A DNA stretch of 64,000 bases, from the NCBI GenBank assembly GCA_947494695.1, contig CANLWB010000008.1:62001-126000 (forward strand), given 5' to 3'. The stretch comes from an uncultured Flavobacteriaceae bacterium (GTDB lineage: Bacteria > Bacteroidota > Bacteroidia > Flavobacteriales > Flavobacteriaceae). The stretch's first letter is position 1; each line of letters opens with the position of its first letter. Positions 10,701 through 19,256 of this stretch are shown piece after piece. The notes under the pieces were generated by a model. That model worked only from the letters and a program-made list of their open reading frames with translations, was not told the origin of the DNA and did not search any database. Position numbers and translations under genes: made by a program.

Positions 10701-10835
10701 TTGTTGGTTGTTGTAGAGAGATAATGCCTTTTGATAATCAACCAAATTACTGGTGTATACGGCAGATTGTTGAGCCAACATGTGTATACTAAAACTAATA
10801 GACACCAGGAGGGAAACAATGTTTTTATTAGTCAT
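7797..10835 (-). CDS. large secreted TPR-repeat protein
   Basis: The 1012-residue protein has a signal peptide (IVSLLVSISFSIHMLAQQ) and then TPR units almost to the end, for example YYQLGYAYYKQKDYESAISEFNKIIDGKNAIAQNAYYHLGESYINL and DAYLRLGDGYFVSSKYEKAINAYTDAIKLNEID. It is predicted to be periplasmic or surface-exposed scaffolding. It lies directly upstream of the beta-barrel gene, and they probably form an operon. Large TPR proteins support envelope machines such as T9SS in this phylum, but nothing here proves that link. Confidence 0.88.
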   Translation of the reverse strand: MTNKNIVSLLVSISFSIHMLAQQSAVYTSNLVDYQKALSLYNNQQYLAAQTLFGNVKEMTKEEILASDCTYYIANCAVRLNQHNADQLVEDFVQDYPTSTKRNTAYVDVADYYFDNSKYAHARKWYDKVDENALSRKEKEKYNFNNGYSAFSSKQYKEAKKYLSRVETSQEFGSQAKYYIGFMAYQGDDYEKANTYFDQVSDKEQYKEKLSYYQADLNFKLGNFEKAIELATARLNGSDEEEESELSKIIGESHFNLKQYAEAIPFLKAYKGKKGRRSETRQWSNTDYYQLGYAYYKQKDYESAISEFNKIIDGKNAIAQNAYYHLGESYINLDKKQEALNAFRFASQMDFDTKIQEDAWLNYAKISYEIGNPYQSVPQVLAGYLEKYPETSYKEEVETLLIDSYITSKNYKEALVLLEGKNSFENKVAYQKVAFYRGLELYNESHYLEAESMFDQSLTEPREAKFTARATFWKAETDYNLTNYEDALVGFKQFQQTTEASSVPEHKNINYNLAYTYFKLKNYEQSTSFFETFITNEEDDKIRLNDAYLRLGDGYFVSSKYEKAINAYTDAIKLNEIDSDYPFFQKAISIGHSGKPSKKIKELETFISKYPKSKLRDDAMYELGNSYVKANETDKAMTIYNRLNSEYKMSSFVPKSLLRQGLVYYNGSNNESALTKFKTVARDYPGTPEAVQAVGTAKLIYIDLGRVDDYASWVRTLDYVEVTDTDLDNATYDAAEKQYLDGNTDKAIKQFNGYLTQFPSGLYALQAHFYVAQLYYKKGLTDNAAPHYTYIVEAPRSEYTEEALYRLSQHFLESKSWNKAIPLLLRLEEEANFPQNVVFAQSNLMKANYQLKDYNKAVDYAEKVLVSSKIDNKIKSDAHIIIARSAIETGDENKAKAAYAKVEKVATGETAAEALYYNAYFKNKDSNYEASNTSIQKLAKDFSGYKYYSAKGLVLMAKNFYALNDAFQATYILESVIENFTEFGDVVSEAKEELKKIKVEESKTNSSIQYQE

Positions 10836-11051
10836 TAACTATTGTTTTTGTTTAAAATCAAATATAATTCAATATACCCCTTATAACGAAATAATCGTGC
10901 CATAATTATAAACTGACTTGTCAAATGTTAAAAACGAGAGCAATGAAACTAGAAATTTTAAAAAATACCATCATAACAATAAAAATTATAACTTACGGTT
11001 TGTTATGTTAAACTTTAAACTTTAAACTTGTAGCGTTAAACTTTTTCACTT

Positions 11052-11735
11052 ATGTCTAAACCCATTTTACAGTTAAAAGACGCCTCTATTTTTCAAGGCG
11101 ACAATCTTATTCTTTCGAATGTTAATGTTGAAGTTAACAAAGGAGATTTCGTGTATTTAATTGGAAAAACGGGTACAGGAAAAAGTAGTTTCATGAAAAC
11201 GCTTTATGGGGATTTACCATTAACCAAAGGCGAAGGGCATATTGTAGACTATGATCTAAAAGATCTTCAAGAAAAAGACATTCCCTTTTTAAGGCGAAAA
11301 CTGGGTGTTGTTTTTCAGGATTTTAAGTTGCTTACGGATAGAACGATTAACGACAATTTGTTATTTGTGCTTAAGGCGACGGGGTGGAAAGACCAAACAG
11401 ACATGGATGCTCGTGTTGAAGCAGTATTGGACAAGGTAGACATGAAAACGAAAGGGTTTAAGTTTCCCCATGAACTTTCGGGTGGTGAGCAACAGCGTGT
11501 AGCCATTGCACGTGCTTTACTAAATAACCCGGAACTTATTCTTGCAGATGAGCCAACCGGGAACTTAGATCCACAAACAAGTGTTGAAGTTATGGAAGTG
11601 CTTCAAGACATTAATAAAAATGGAAATACTATTTTAATGGCCACTCACGACTACGCTTTACTTCTAAAGTATCCTAGTAAAACACTTAAGTGTGATGAGA
11701 ATGAGGTGTATGAGGTGGTGCAGAGGAAAAACTAA
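11052..11735 (+). CDS. ftsE: cell-division ABC ATPase FtsE
   Basis: The 227-residue ABC ATPase has Walker [11 protein letters not shown]-loop VVFQDFKLL, signature [16 protein letters not shown], Walker [14 protein letters not shown] and H-loop ATHDYALL. The text [42 protein letters not shown] is characteristic of FtsE, which pairs with FtsX to activate peptidoglycan hydrolases at division. ftsX is not adjacent, as is usual in Bacteroidota. The gene is followed immediately by a rho-independent terminator, so it is a single-gene unit or the last gene of one. Confidence 0.9.
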   Translation: MSKPILQLKDASIFQGDNLILSNVNVEVNKGDFVYLIGKTGTGKSSFMKTLYGDLPLTKGEGHIVDYDLKDLQEKDIPFLRRKLGVVFQDFKLLTDRTINDNLLFVLKATGWKDQTDMDARVEAVLDKVDMKTKGFKFPHELSGGEQQRVAIARALLNNPELILADEPTGNLDPQTSVEVMEVLQDINKNGNTILMATHDYALLLKYPSKTLKCDENEVYEVVQRKN

Positions 11736-11766
11736 AAACTGCCTGATTGCTCAAGCAGTTTTTTAA
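11734..11766 (+). terminator. rho-independent terminator after ftsE
   Basis: AAAACTGC pairs with GCAGTTTT around a 12-nt loop and is followed by a run of T. It starts at the ftsE stop codon. Confidence 0.8.
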
Positions 11767-11786
11767 ATTCCTACAAGTTATATTTT

Positions 11787-11933
11787 ATTTTATTTCCCTT
11801 TTAATATCTCTATTTCTTTTTTAAGACCTATTGCATACGAAGTAAGTTCCTCTATTTTTTGTAATAAAAGTTTATTCACTTCTCCAACTTCAATACCATT
11901 TTTATCGACTCCTTCTATACCATGAATATCCAT
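11787..11933 (-). pseudogene. C-terminal remnant of a tail-fibre/endosialidase-chaperone-type surface protein
   Basis: A 48-codon frame reads MDIHGIEGVDKNGIEVGEVN followed by KLLLQKIEELTSYAIGLKRN. The text ...GIEVGEVNKLLLQKIEELT..GLK is the typical C-terminus of large flavobacterial tail-fibre-domain surface proteins, where it continues as KKEIEILK. Here a one-base change near the end alters the frame (KRNRDIKREIK) before a stop. A TGA lies just upstream of the ATG. This is most likely the debris of a deleted gene; a real short peptide is less likely. Confidence 0.5.
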
Positions 11934-12346
11934 TAAACGTCAATTCTTGTTTATATTGTTTCAACCTCATTGAATGTAGACAGATTGTAATCTTTTTCAA
12001 AAACAAAATCAGCCTAGTCTGCATATAATTTGACTTAATAAGTTCTAAATTTCACCCTCTATAAAAAGACAATAAGTATCTTAGCCATCTACAAAAGGCT
12101 AGAACAAAAGCTATAGACATTATATTTTCTTTAGGTAAAGAAAATTATAAGCTCTTAAAATAGCCTATCGTTTCAGTAAATTCAAATTAGATAAAACCGT
12201 AATCTCATATAATTCAAAATCATTTTCTAAGTCACAAATAGTATAATCAACGTCGTTTTTCCAATAATTCTTTTAGCTTTGAACTAAATTTTAGTCCCCT
12301 ACATCATACTATAGACATATGATTATAATAGTCGTTAAAATAAATT
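11934..12346. other. intergenic region at the left edge of the polysaccharide cluster
   Basis: About 410 bp, very AT-rich, without a convincing gene. It follows the surface-protein remnant and presumably holds the promoter of the glycosyltransferase gene at 12347, but I see no clear TAnnTTTG element close to that start. Confidence 0.4.
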
Positions 12347-13237
12347 ATGCTTTCCATATTAATTCCTGTATATAATTACAATATTGTTGACCTTGTTCGT
12401 AATATTCATGAACAAGTAACACTGACTCAAAAAGAGTTTGAAATAATTTGTTTAGACGACAAGTCGAACAAAGACATCATTAAGAGAAATGAATCGGTTA
12501 ATTCTTTGGACAACGTTTCTTATCGAGAATCGAAAGACAATAATGGAATTGCCATAACCAGACAACATTTATGCGATTTTGCTAGATACGATTGGATATT
12601 ATTGATTGACGCAGATATGGAATTGAAGGACCACGCATTTATTTCAAATTATTTAAGTGTTATCAATTCTGGTTTCGATGTTATTTTTGGAGGTATTTGT
12701 TATAAAACTAGCAAGCCTGATACAAATAGTTTACTCCGTTGGAAGTATGGTAAAAAATGTGAAGAGGTTTCTGCCAAAAAACGTAATATAAGACCTTATA
12801 AGGTAACTTCGGCTGCAAACATATTGATCAAAAAGGCATTATATAAACAGTTTAGTCTAGATTCGGTTGGAAACTCTTACGGCATGGATATTTTTTTTGG
12901 TCCTCAATTGAAGCTCAATAAAGTTCCCGTGCTACATATAGATAATGCCATTTATCATCTAGGATTAGAAAACAGTAAAAAATATTTAAAAAAGACCGAA
13001 TTTGCTGTAAACACCTTACTCAACCTCCATAGAAAAGACAAAATCAAGTTGCATGAAAATGATTTACTATTGAAATTTACTTTATTGAAATCAATTAAGT
13101 TGAATTTTTTAGGTTCACTTTTCTTTAAATGGTTCAGGAGTTATATGGAAAAGAACCTTGAGGGGAGATATCCCGTTATAACTATATTTCAGCTTTACAA
13201 AATATCTTATATGTGCTATTCTGATTTGCGAGATTAG
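12347..13237 (+). CDS. family 2 glycosyltransferase
   Basis: The 296-residue GT-A protein starts MLSILIPVYNYNIVDLVRNI and has IICLDDKSNKD, GIAITRQHL and the metal-binding LLIDADMEL (DxD type), with RPYKVTSAANILIKKALYKQF in the acceptor half. It transfers a sugar from a nucleotide sugar in the surface polysaccharide pathway; the specificity is unknown. It is one of only two plus-strand genes in the cluster and is convergent with the GT4 gene that ends at 13249. Confidence 0.88.
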   Translation: MLSILIPVYNYNIVDLVRNIHEQVTLTQKEFEIICLDDKSNKDIIKRNESVNSLDNVSYRESKDNNGIAITRQHLCDFARYDWILLIDADMELKDHAFISNYLSVINSGFDVIFGGICYKTSKPDTNSLLRWKYGKKCEEVSAKKRNIRPYKVTSAANILIKKALYKQFSLDSVGNSYGMDIFFGPQLKLNKVPVLHIDNAIYHLGLENSKKYLKKTEFAVNTLLNLHRKDKIKLHENDLLLKFTLLKSIKLNFLGSLFFKWFRSYMEKNLEGRYPVITIFQLYKISYMCYSDLRD

Positions 13238-13248
13238 TAAAAACTCAT

Positions 13249-14343
13249 TTAGTTTGGTATTTTTAGAGATTGAAACATTTCATGCCATACCTTCATAATT
13301 TTAGCTAGATTATAAGTTTCCATACTTTCTTTTGCTGCTCGAGAAATTCTTTGCATCTCATTCTTATTTTCCATAAGCATATGGATTGTATTTGCATACC
13401 CTTCTAAATCGTCTTTTTTAATAAGATATCCATTCTGTTTATCTTCGATATAACTTTTAGGGCCTTGCGTATTCTCGAAAGCTACCACGGGTACTCCACA
13501 TGCCATGGCTTCTGTAACGGCTAGTCCGAAGGGTTCATATCGAGACGTGTTTAATAACATAGATCCGCTTAGATACACATCTCTAATATTTTTTACAGGA
13601 GATAGAAACTGTACGGTAGATTCAATATTTAGTTTTTGAGTGAGCTCAAGCAGATCCTTATAATCCCCGGCTCCGTAAATTTTTAGAACCCAACCGGGTT
13701 GACGTTTAGATACTAGGGACCAGATTTTAATTAATGTATCGTATCCTTTTTGATATGAAAATCTCCCTACAGCAATGACAATATTATTTTCAAGAGAAAT
13801 ATTTATGTTATTTGTCTCAAAACCGATAGGATTAGGAATTACTTTGAAGTTCTTTGTCTTACGGCGTCTCTTGGGAAGGCGATACACAATAATCTGGCTA
13901 TACCTGCTCGCTCCCATATTAAAAAGGAAAAATGATAGCTTAAGCTTTATATTATCCACAATACTAGCTGCTCTGGCATTTTTACTATTATGATTTTCAT
14001 AAACCAAAGGGATGGTGCTTTTTTTCAACAAAAAAGGAAGTAGAGAACCTTTTAGTCCATTATCGCAATTAATAATAATATCAGGGTTAATGGCATCAAT
14101 TTTTTTATTGAGTTTTGTTTTATAATCAACAAGGTTTAGAAGTTTACGTTCTTTTCTTTCTAAATGATGAATTGTAATGCTGTCATGAAAATGAAAAAAC
14201 AATTTACTCGTATCGCCATGAGTATTTATTATATGAATATTGTAACCATATACATTTATCAGGTAATTTTGCTTAACAGACAATACTCTGGCTACTCCTC
14301 CAGAGGTATTCAAGTTAGTTGCTATGTAAAGTAATTTTAGCAC
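13249..14343 (-). CDS. family 4 glycosyltransferase
   Basis: The 364-residue GT-B enzyme has an N-terminal LLYIATNLNTSGGVARVL and a donor-site half with VAVGRFSYQKGYDTLIKIW, LKIYGAGDYKDLL and the EX7E-type motif EPFGLAVTEAMACGVPVVAFE. The family transfers sugars with retention of configuration during glycan assembly. Its start lies 1 bp from the stop of the upstream GT4 gene, so the two are translationally close and co-transcribed. Confidence 0.9.
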   Translation of the reverse strand: MLKLLYIATNLNTSGGVARVLSVKQNYLINVYGYNIHIINTHGDTSKLFFHFHDSITIHHLERKERKLLNLVDYKTKLNKKIDAINPDIIINCDNGLKGSLLPFLLKKSTIPLVYENHNSKNARAASIVDNIKLKLSFFLFNMGASRYSQIIVYRLPKRRRKTKNFKVIPNPIGFETNNINISLENNIVIAVGRFSYQKGYDTLIKIWSLVSKRQPGWVLKIYGAGDYKDLLELTQKLNIESTVQFLSPVKNIRDVYLSGSMLLNTSRYEPFGLAVTEAMACGVPVVAFENTQGPKSYIEDKQNGYLIKKDDLEGYANTIHMLMENKNEMQRISRAAKESMETYNLAKIMKVWHEMFQSLKIPN

Positions 14344-14344
14344 A

Positions 14345-15433
14345 TCAAATCCCCATTAGCTTCATCCATTGTTCTCCAATTCGTTCTAAAGAAAATTTTT
14401 CTACACTCGATGATGCATTAGACTTACAATGCATATACAATTCAGCGTCCTTAATAAATAAATCCATCGCTTTTGTTAAAGCCTTAAGGTTTTGATCTTC
14501 GACAAGCAGGCCATTTTCTTTATGAATGACAATCTCACCCGGTCCGGTTTTGCAATTAAAAGACACTACTGGTGTACCACATGCCAGAGCCTCCAGCATT
14601 ACCATTGGCATACCTTCATGAGAGCTCGATAGAACAAAAAACTTTGCTTTTTTGATATATTTATAAGGGTTACTCTTGAAACCCAACAGATGAACTAAGT
14701 GAGCTACACCATTTCGTTCTGCAACCTCCAATAAATTATCTTTCAGGGATCCGTCTCCAAGAATCACAAGAGCTATCTTATTTTTGGGAAGAGTGGATTT
14801 AGAATAAGCGTCTATAAGTTTATCAAATTGTTTAACATTGGTATCATACTGTCCGACGCCAATGATAAATTCAAAATCCTCCAAAGCAACTTTTTCCATT
14901 GCTTTCCCCTCTACTTCCTGAATATTAATAGGGTTGTAAATCGTCATGACATTCTGTAAACCATGTCTTTCCTCAATCATTTTCTGCATATCCTTTGTGA
15001 TCGAAATCACTTTAAAAGAGTTGGAATACATTAGCCTCGTTAAATATGATTGATCGGGCATATAACTATTAAGTTTGGCACTGTGTACTGTAAAAATAGT
15101 TTTCGTATTATATACAAATCGGGCAACTAATAATTCCTGAATTGGCTTAATTCGAAACCTAAAATCAATTATATAATCAAACTTATGCTTATTCAAGTAT
15201 TTTCTTAACGCAATTAGTCGTTTAATCTTATTAAAAACACCATTAGTCTTATTTTTGAGCTTGCCTAAATTTTCAATAGTACCAGAATATGGATAGGCGA
15301 TATCATCGATAATTATTATGTTATGCACGTCCAACCCTCTTTCATCAAAAAAAACGGATAAAATAGCTGCAACGCGCTCTGCCCCCCCTCTGTTTAATCG
15401 ATACCCTACTAATGCAATTTTTTTCTTATTCAA
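14345..15433 (-). CDS. family 4 glycosyltransferase
   Basis: The 362-residue GT-B enzyme has ALVGYRLNRGGAERVAAIL at the N-terminus, FIIGVGQYDTNVKQFDKLIDAYS in the linker to the donor domain, and the donor motif SSHEGMPMVMLEALACGTPVVSF. It resembles GalNAc/GlcNAc-type transferases of polysaccharide clusters in general architecture, but the substrate cannot be assigned. It is the promoter-proximal gene of a two-gene minus-strand unit, divergent from the GT2 gene at 15542. Confidence 0.9.
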   Translation of the reverse strand: MNKKKIALVGYRLNRGGAERVAAILSVFFDERGLDVHNIIIIDDIAYPYSGTIENLGKLKNKTNGVFNKIKRLIALRKYLNKHKFDYIIDFRFRIKPIQELLVARFVYNTKTIFTVHSAKLNSYMPDQSYLTRLMYSNSFKVISITKDMQKMIEERHGLQNVMTIYNPINIQEVEGKAMEKVALEDFEFIIGVGQYDTNVKQFDKLIDAYSKSTLPKNKIALVILGDGSLKDNLLEVAERNGVAHLVHLLGFKSNPYKYIKKAKFFVLSSSHEGMPMVMLEALACGTPVVSFNCKTGPGEIVIHKENGLLVEDQNLKALTKAMDLFIKDAELYMHCKSNASSSVEKFSLERIGEQWMKLMGI

Positions 15434-15541
15434 TACGCCTGCTTATGAAATTTGTCAAAAATAACTGTTTATTTTTATTAACTTAAAATATTTTTGAAAT
15501 ATAAAAATTACATTTACAACTACGAATAATATCTAATTCAA

Positions 15542-16483
15542 ATGATTCTCTTATCCGTTCATCTTTTAACCTTCAATAGTGAAAAATACATTGAGGAAAC
15601 CTTAATATCCATTCTAAAACAAAAGGTTGATTTTGACTATGAAATTGTGATTGGAGACGATTGTTCTACAGACAAAACACTAGAGATTGTTAATAGATAT
15701 GCATTAAAGCATCCAGACCTATTTAAGGTAAAACAAAATAAAGTCCAACTGGGTATTTTAAAAAACTTTAAAACAACGCTTGATAGATGTCTTGGCAAGT
15801 ATGTTTTCGATATTGCCGGAGACGATTTGCTTAAAAGTGACACTAGTCTTCAAAAAATGGTTAATGTTTTTAATGATAATCCTGAATTAGGCTTTATAGA
15901 TTGTGGTATAGACAGACTAAACGATAAGAACGGTAAAACGGAAGCGCTTTTAAATAAAGAATTACTGCATGCTCCAGATAAAGATTATGTGAAGGCCGCC
16001 TTACTGGGGAGTATAGTTCCTATCGGAATTTGTTATAACCGTGAACTTCTATATAAGTATGTTGATTTTAAAACTTACATGGATATGAAAATAACTATTG
16101 AAGACTATCCCATTATAGTAAATATGATCATGCACACGAAATTTCTAAGAATCCATGAATCGTTAGTGATATACAGAGTCCATGATAGCTCCTATTCTCA
16201 TAAAAAGACATTTGAGCGTCATTTTTTTCTAAACAATCAAATGAGACTTTTATTTAAATATTTCTCGAATAAGTACGAGTTCTCAAAGGATATTATTGAG
16301 GCGTTCTATATAAATTCTAACAGGGAACTTCTATTCTTTGCGGGCTATTTCGAGAAAAAAGAACTTGGAAAAGATATGTTTAGAAAGTTAAAATCAACAC
16401 GTGTTAAAGATTTAGTACACTACTGGGCAAGTCAAAGCAAAATGTTCAGGAAATTAGTTTCTATTAAGCGCTTTATAAGCTAG
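15542..16483 (+). CDS. family 2 glycosyltransferase
   Basis: The 313-residue GT-A protein has LLSVHLLTFNSEKYIEETL, EIVIGDDCSTDKTLEIV and DIAGDDLLKSD (the position of DxD). Its 3' end overlaps by 30 bp the 3' end of the convergent ketoisomerase gene. The role is sugar transfer in the surface glycan; the acceptor is unknown. The divergent promoter region toward the GT4 pair is 108 bp and AT-rich. Confidence 0.88.
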   Translation: MILLSVHLLTFNSEKYIEETLISILKQKVDFDYEIVIGDDCSTDKTLEIVNRYALKHPDLFKVKQNKVQLGILKNFKTTLDRCLGKYVFDIAGDDLLKSDTSLQKMVNVFNDNPELGFIDCGIDRLNDKNGKTEALLNKELLHAPDKDYVKAALLGSIVPIGICYNRELLYKYVDFKTYMDMKITIEDYPIIVNMIMHTKFLRIHESLVIYRVHDSSYSHKKTFERHFFLNNQMRLLFKYFSNKYEFSKDIIEAFYINSNRELLFFAGYFEKKELGKDMFRKLKSTRVKDLVHYWASQSKMFRKLVSIKRFIS

Positions 16484-16876
16484 ATAAGCATTAAAATCAT
16501 GAATATAGTCATCTGCTTGGTATACATCTGAAGCCACCACTAGACAAATAGCTCCTGATGAAAAGTTTTCAAGCTCTCTCCATACCCCGGGTGTTATGAG
16601 CAGACCTTTCGAGGGGTTATTTAATGTGATACGTCTTTCATTCTTTTCATCTTTAACAACAACATCAAAACTGCCACTAACGGCAATTAGGAATTGATTT
16701 AATTCTTTATGAGCATGTCCTCCCCTGTACGAACCGCTTGGAACATCAAATAAGTAATAAACACGTTTTATTTCAAAAGGTATAATATCTTTTTCAATAA
16801 CAGAAAGGTTTCCTCTAGGATCGGTAATTTTAGGAATATCAATTATACTTAAATCTTCAACTTTAACCTGCTTCAT
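16454..16876 (-). CDS. dTDP-4-oxo-sugar 3,4-ketoisomerase, FdtA/QdtA type
   Basis: The 140-residue cupin opens VEDLSIIDIPKITDPRGNLSV and has YYLFDVPSGSYRGGHAHKEL and LLITPGVWRELENFSSGAICLVVASDVY. This is the WxcM/FdtA family, which converts dTDP-4-keto-6-deoxyglucose into a 3-keto sugar, the substrate for 3-amination. The matching aminotransferase lies nearby at 18156, so the pathway is toward a dTDP-3-amino-3,6-dideoxyhexose (Fuc3N or Qui3N). Its start overlaps the flippase gene end by 14 bp, which indicates an operon. Confidence 0.9.
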   Translation of the reverse strand: MKQVKVEDLSIIDIPKITDPRGNLSVIEKDIIPFEIKRVYYLFDVPSGSYRGGHAHKELNQFLIAVSGSFDVVVKDEKNERRITLNNPSKGLLITPGVWRELENFSSGAICLVVASDVYQADDYIHDFNAYLAYKALNRN

Positions 16877-18155
16877 TTAATTCTGTTTTTTTAAATATCC
16901 TTTTAACAGATAAAATTACAATGATCAAATATATAATATATCTTAAAAAATGAGCGAATGTAATTCCTTCTACCCCCATTTTATCCATAAAGAAAACCCC
17001 TAAAACGTACAATAATATATAGGACAATGCTTCTGTTAAAATGAAAAGTTTCCATAAATTCTTTGCAATAAACTGATAGGCAATTACCATAGCTATAATT
17101 TTAACAAAATCTCCTAATAACTGCCATTTAAATAAGCTTTCCATAGGCAGGAAATCTTCAGAGAATAGGAGCTTAATGACTAATTCCCTAAACCAGAATA
17201 GCACAATAAATACAAGTCCAAACACTGGAAGTATTAGTTTGTATATTTTCTTTAATTCCTGAATAAAAAACTCGAGCTTATTTATTTTGGCATACTTGGG
17301 CAGTATGTATAACGAATAAACACCAGTCATAAAAGATAAATAGTAATTTGATAGCCCCGACATGGAAGTCCAATAGCCCGCTTCTTCAGCCGATAAATTA
17401 TTAATTAAATGGTTTCTTAGTTGAAGGTCTACGATGTTCCCCAAAAATACAGCTGCACATGACATGACTATAAAGGTAAAAAGAGCATTTCTATAAAACG
17501 AATGAAACTGCATTTTTAAAGAGGTAAATAGTTTCAAGCTATTTTTTGAAAAAAAAAAGAGTGTTAGGAATTGTGCCACGGGAGTTAACGAAATAGCCAA
17601 TAATACTCCAGAAAGCTTATATACAGACACTAAAAATATTACCAGTAATGTGACCATTGTGTACGTAGAAAACGTTATAATAGTGGCTTTCTTATAATTC
17701 GATTTTCCATTAATAATAGCAAGACTCAAATTATAAACTGCGGTAAAAGGCATTGTAAAGGCCAAAATGATAAAAATATAATTGAAGTCTTTGGTTTTAA
17801 AGAGAAATTGACTCCAAAATGAAGCTCCAAAACACAGTATTAGACAAATAAAAACACTCCCGATTAAACCGTAAAACGCTGAAGTGGCATACATTTTTTC
17901 TAGTTCCTCTGGCTGATCTTCCAATTCGGACTGATATTTTAACACTCCTTGATCAATCCCAAAAGTAGCTCCTAGTCCAAATAAAGCCAGCGCATTTCTC
18001 AGGTTACCAACCAAAGCCAATCCACTAGGTCCCATGTATATAGCTATTAACTTTTGAGACACTAGCCCTAATAGAGATCTTACTAAAACACCAATAGAGT
18101 TTACCGAAAATAATTTTAGCAAGAATAGGTCTTTATGTTCTCTAAACAATTTCAA
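16863..18155 (-). CDS. O-antigen/polysaccharide flippase (Wzx type), copy 1
   Basis: The 430-residue polytopic protein of the MATE/MOP flippase class has an N-terminal LLGLVSQKLIAIYMGPSGLALVGNLRNAL, a mid-protein YWTSMSGLSNYYLSFMTGVYSLYILPKYA, and LFKWQLLGDFVKIIAMVIAYQFIAKNLWKLFILTEA. Such proteins move lipid-linked repeat units across the inner membrane. A second, clearly paralogous flippase of 433 residues lies at 23384. The gene overlaps the ketoisomerase gene and starts 1 bp from the aminotransferase stop. Confidence 0.9.
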   Translation of the reverse strand: MKLFREHKDLFLLKLFSVNSIGVLVRSLLGLVSQKLIAIYMGPSGLALVGNLRNALALFGLGATFGIDQGVLKYQSELEDQPEELEKMYATSAFYGLIGSVFICLILCFGASFWSQFLFKTKDFNYIFIILAFTMPFTAVYNLSLAIINGKSNYKKATIITFSTYTMVTLLVIFLVSVYKLSGVLLAISLTPVAQFLTLFFFSKNSLKLFTSLKMQFHSFYRNALFTFIVMSCAAVFLGNIVDLQLRNHLINNLSAEEAGYWTSMSGLSNYYLSFMTGVYSLYILPKYAKINKLEFFIQELKKIYKLILPVFGLVFIVLFWFRELVIKLLFSEDFLPMESLFKWQLLGDFVKIIAMVIAYQFIAKNLWKLFILTEALSYILLYVLGVFFMDKMGVEGITFAHFLRYIIYLIIVILSVKRIFKKTELNEAG

Positions 18156-19256
18156 TTAAAAAGAATTAATTAAAGTCACAATCTTAGATACATCTTCTTT
18201 TCTTAAACCTGGATATAATGGAAGACTCAATACTTCGCCCTGAAGCTGCTCCGCAACAGGTAATTTCCTATTCTCAAATTCTTTATAAGCTCGTTGTTTA
18301 TGAACAGCTATGGGGTAATGAATTAAGGTTTCAACACCATTTGCTAGTAAATATTCTTGTAGAGCGTTTCTATGTTTAGATCTAATCACGAAAAGATAAA
18401 AAACATGTTGATTCATGTCTCTAACATTGGGAGATAAAACGTTCGTATTATCCAGATTGTCAATATAATTTCTGGCAATTTCTCGCCTCTTACTATTATA
18501 GGCATCTAACACTTTTAATTTTTTTCTTAAGAAAGAGGCCTGTAGCTCATCCAACCTGCAATTATATCCTTTTAAGTCATTTTTATATGTTGACACCCTT
18601 CCATAATTCCTTAATTTAAAAATGGTATCTGCCAGATCTTTATTGTTTGTAGTAATTGCACCGGCATCTCCCAATGCTCCTAAATTTTTTGTTGGATAAA
18701 AACTAAATGCCGCAATATCTGAAAGATTTCCTGCCATACGTTCATCTATAAATCTCGCACCGTGCGCTTGCGCAGCATCTTCAATTAATAATAAATTATG
18801 TTCCTTACAAATACGTTCCAATCCTTCAACATCATATAACTGACCATAAAGATGTACTCCCAAAACAGCTTTAGTTTTTGTACTTAAAGCTCCTTCAATT
18901 TTTGTTATGTCTATGTTATGGACGTTGGGGTTGGGTTCTACCAAAATCGGTTTTAAACCAGCATTACTAATAGCTAAAACAGAAGCAATATACGTATTAG
19001 CCGGCACCAGAATTTCATCTCCTTCAGATAATTTCCCAAGCGTCTTATAAGCCTCTAGAATTAACCGAATCGCATCAAGTCCATTACTCACTCCTACGCA
19101 ATAATCTGTTCCACAATACGAAGAAAATTCATTCTCAAAACTAGAAACCTGTTCCCCTAAAATATAATGTCCTGAATTCAAAAAGTCTTTAAATCCTTTT
19201 TTAAATTCAGCCTCAAAACCCTTGTTGATCAATTTTAAGTCTAAAAATTTAATCAT
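18156..19256 (-). CDS. DegT/DnrJ/EryC1 PLP-dependent sugar aminotransferase (FdtB/QdtB-like)
   Basis: The 366-residue protein has VGVSNGLDAIRLILEA, DEILVPANTYIASVLAIS, LLIEDAAQAHGARF and the PLP lysine block AFSFYPTKNLGALGDAGAI, then RLDELQASFLRKKL. It is a type I aminotransferase that installs an amino group on a keto sugar. With the FdtA-type isomerase in the same operon, the likely reaction is 3-amination of a dTDP-3-keto-6-deoxyhexose. It overlaps the upstream acyltransferase gene by 4 bp (ATGA-type junction). Confidence 0.92.
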   Translation of the reverse strand: MIKFLDLKLINKGFEAEFKKGFKDFLNSGHYILGEQVSSFENEFSSYCGTDYCVGVSNGLDAIRLILEAYKTLGKLSEGDEILVPANTYIASVLAISNAGLKPILVEPNPNVHNIDITKIEGALSTKTKAVLGVHLYGQLYDVEGLERICKEHNLLLIEDAAQAHGARFIDERMAGNLSDIAAFSFYPTKNLGALGDAGAITTNNKDLADTIFKLRNYGRVSTYKNDLKGYNCRLDELQASFLRKKLKVLDAYNSKRREIARNYIDNLDNTNVLSPNVRDMNQHVFYLFVIRSKHRNALQEYLLANGVETLIHYPIAVHKQRAYKEFENRKLPVAEQLQGEVLSLPLYPGLRKEDVSKIVTLINSF

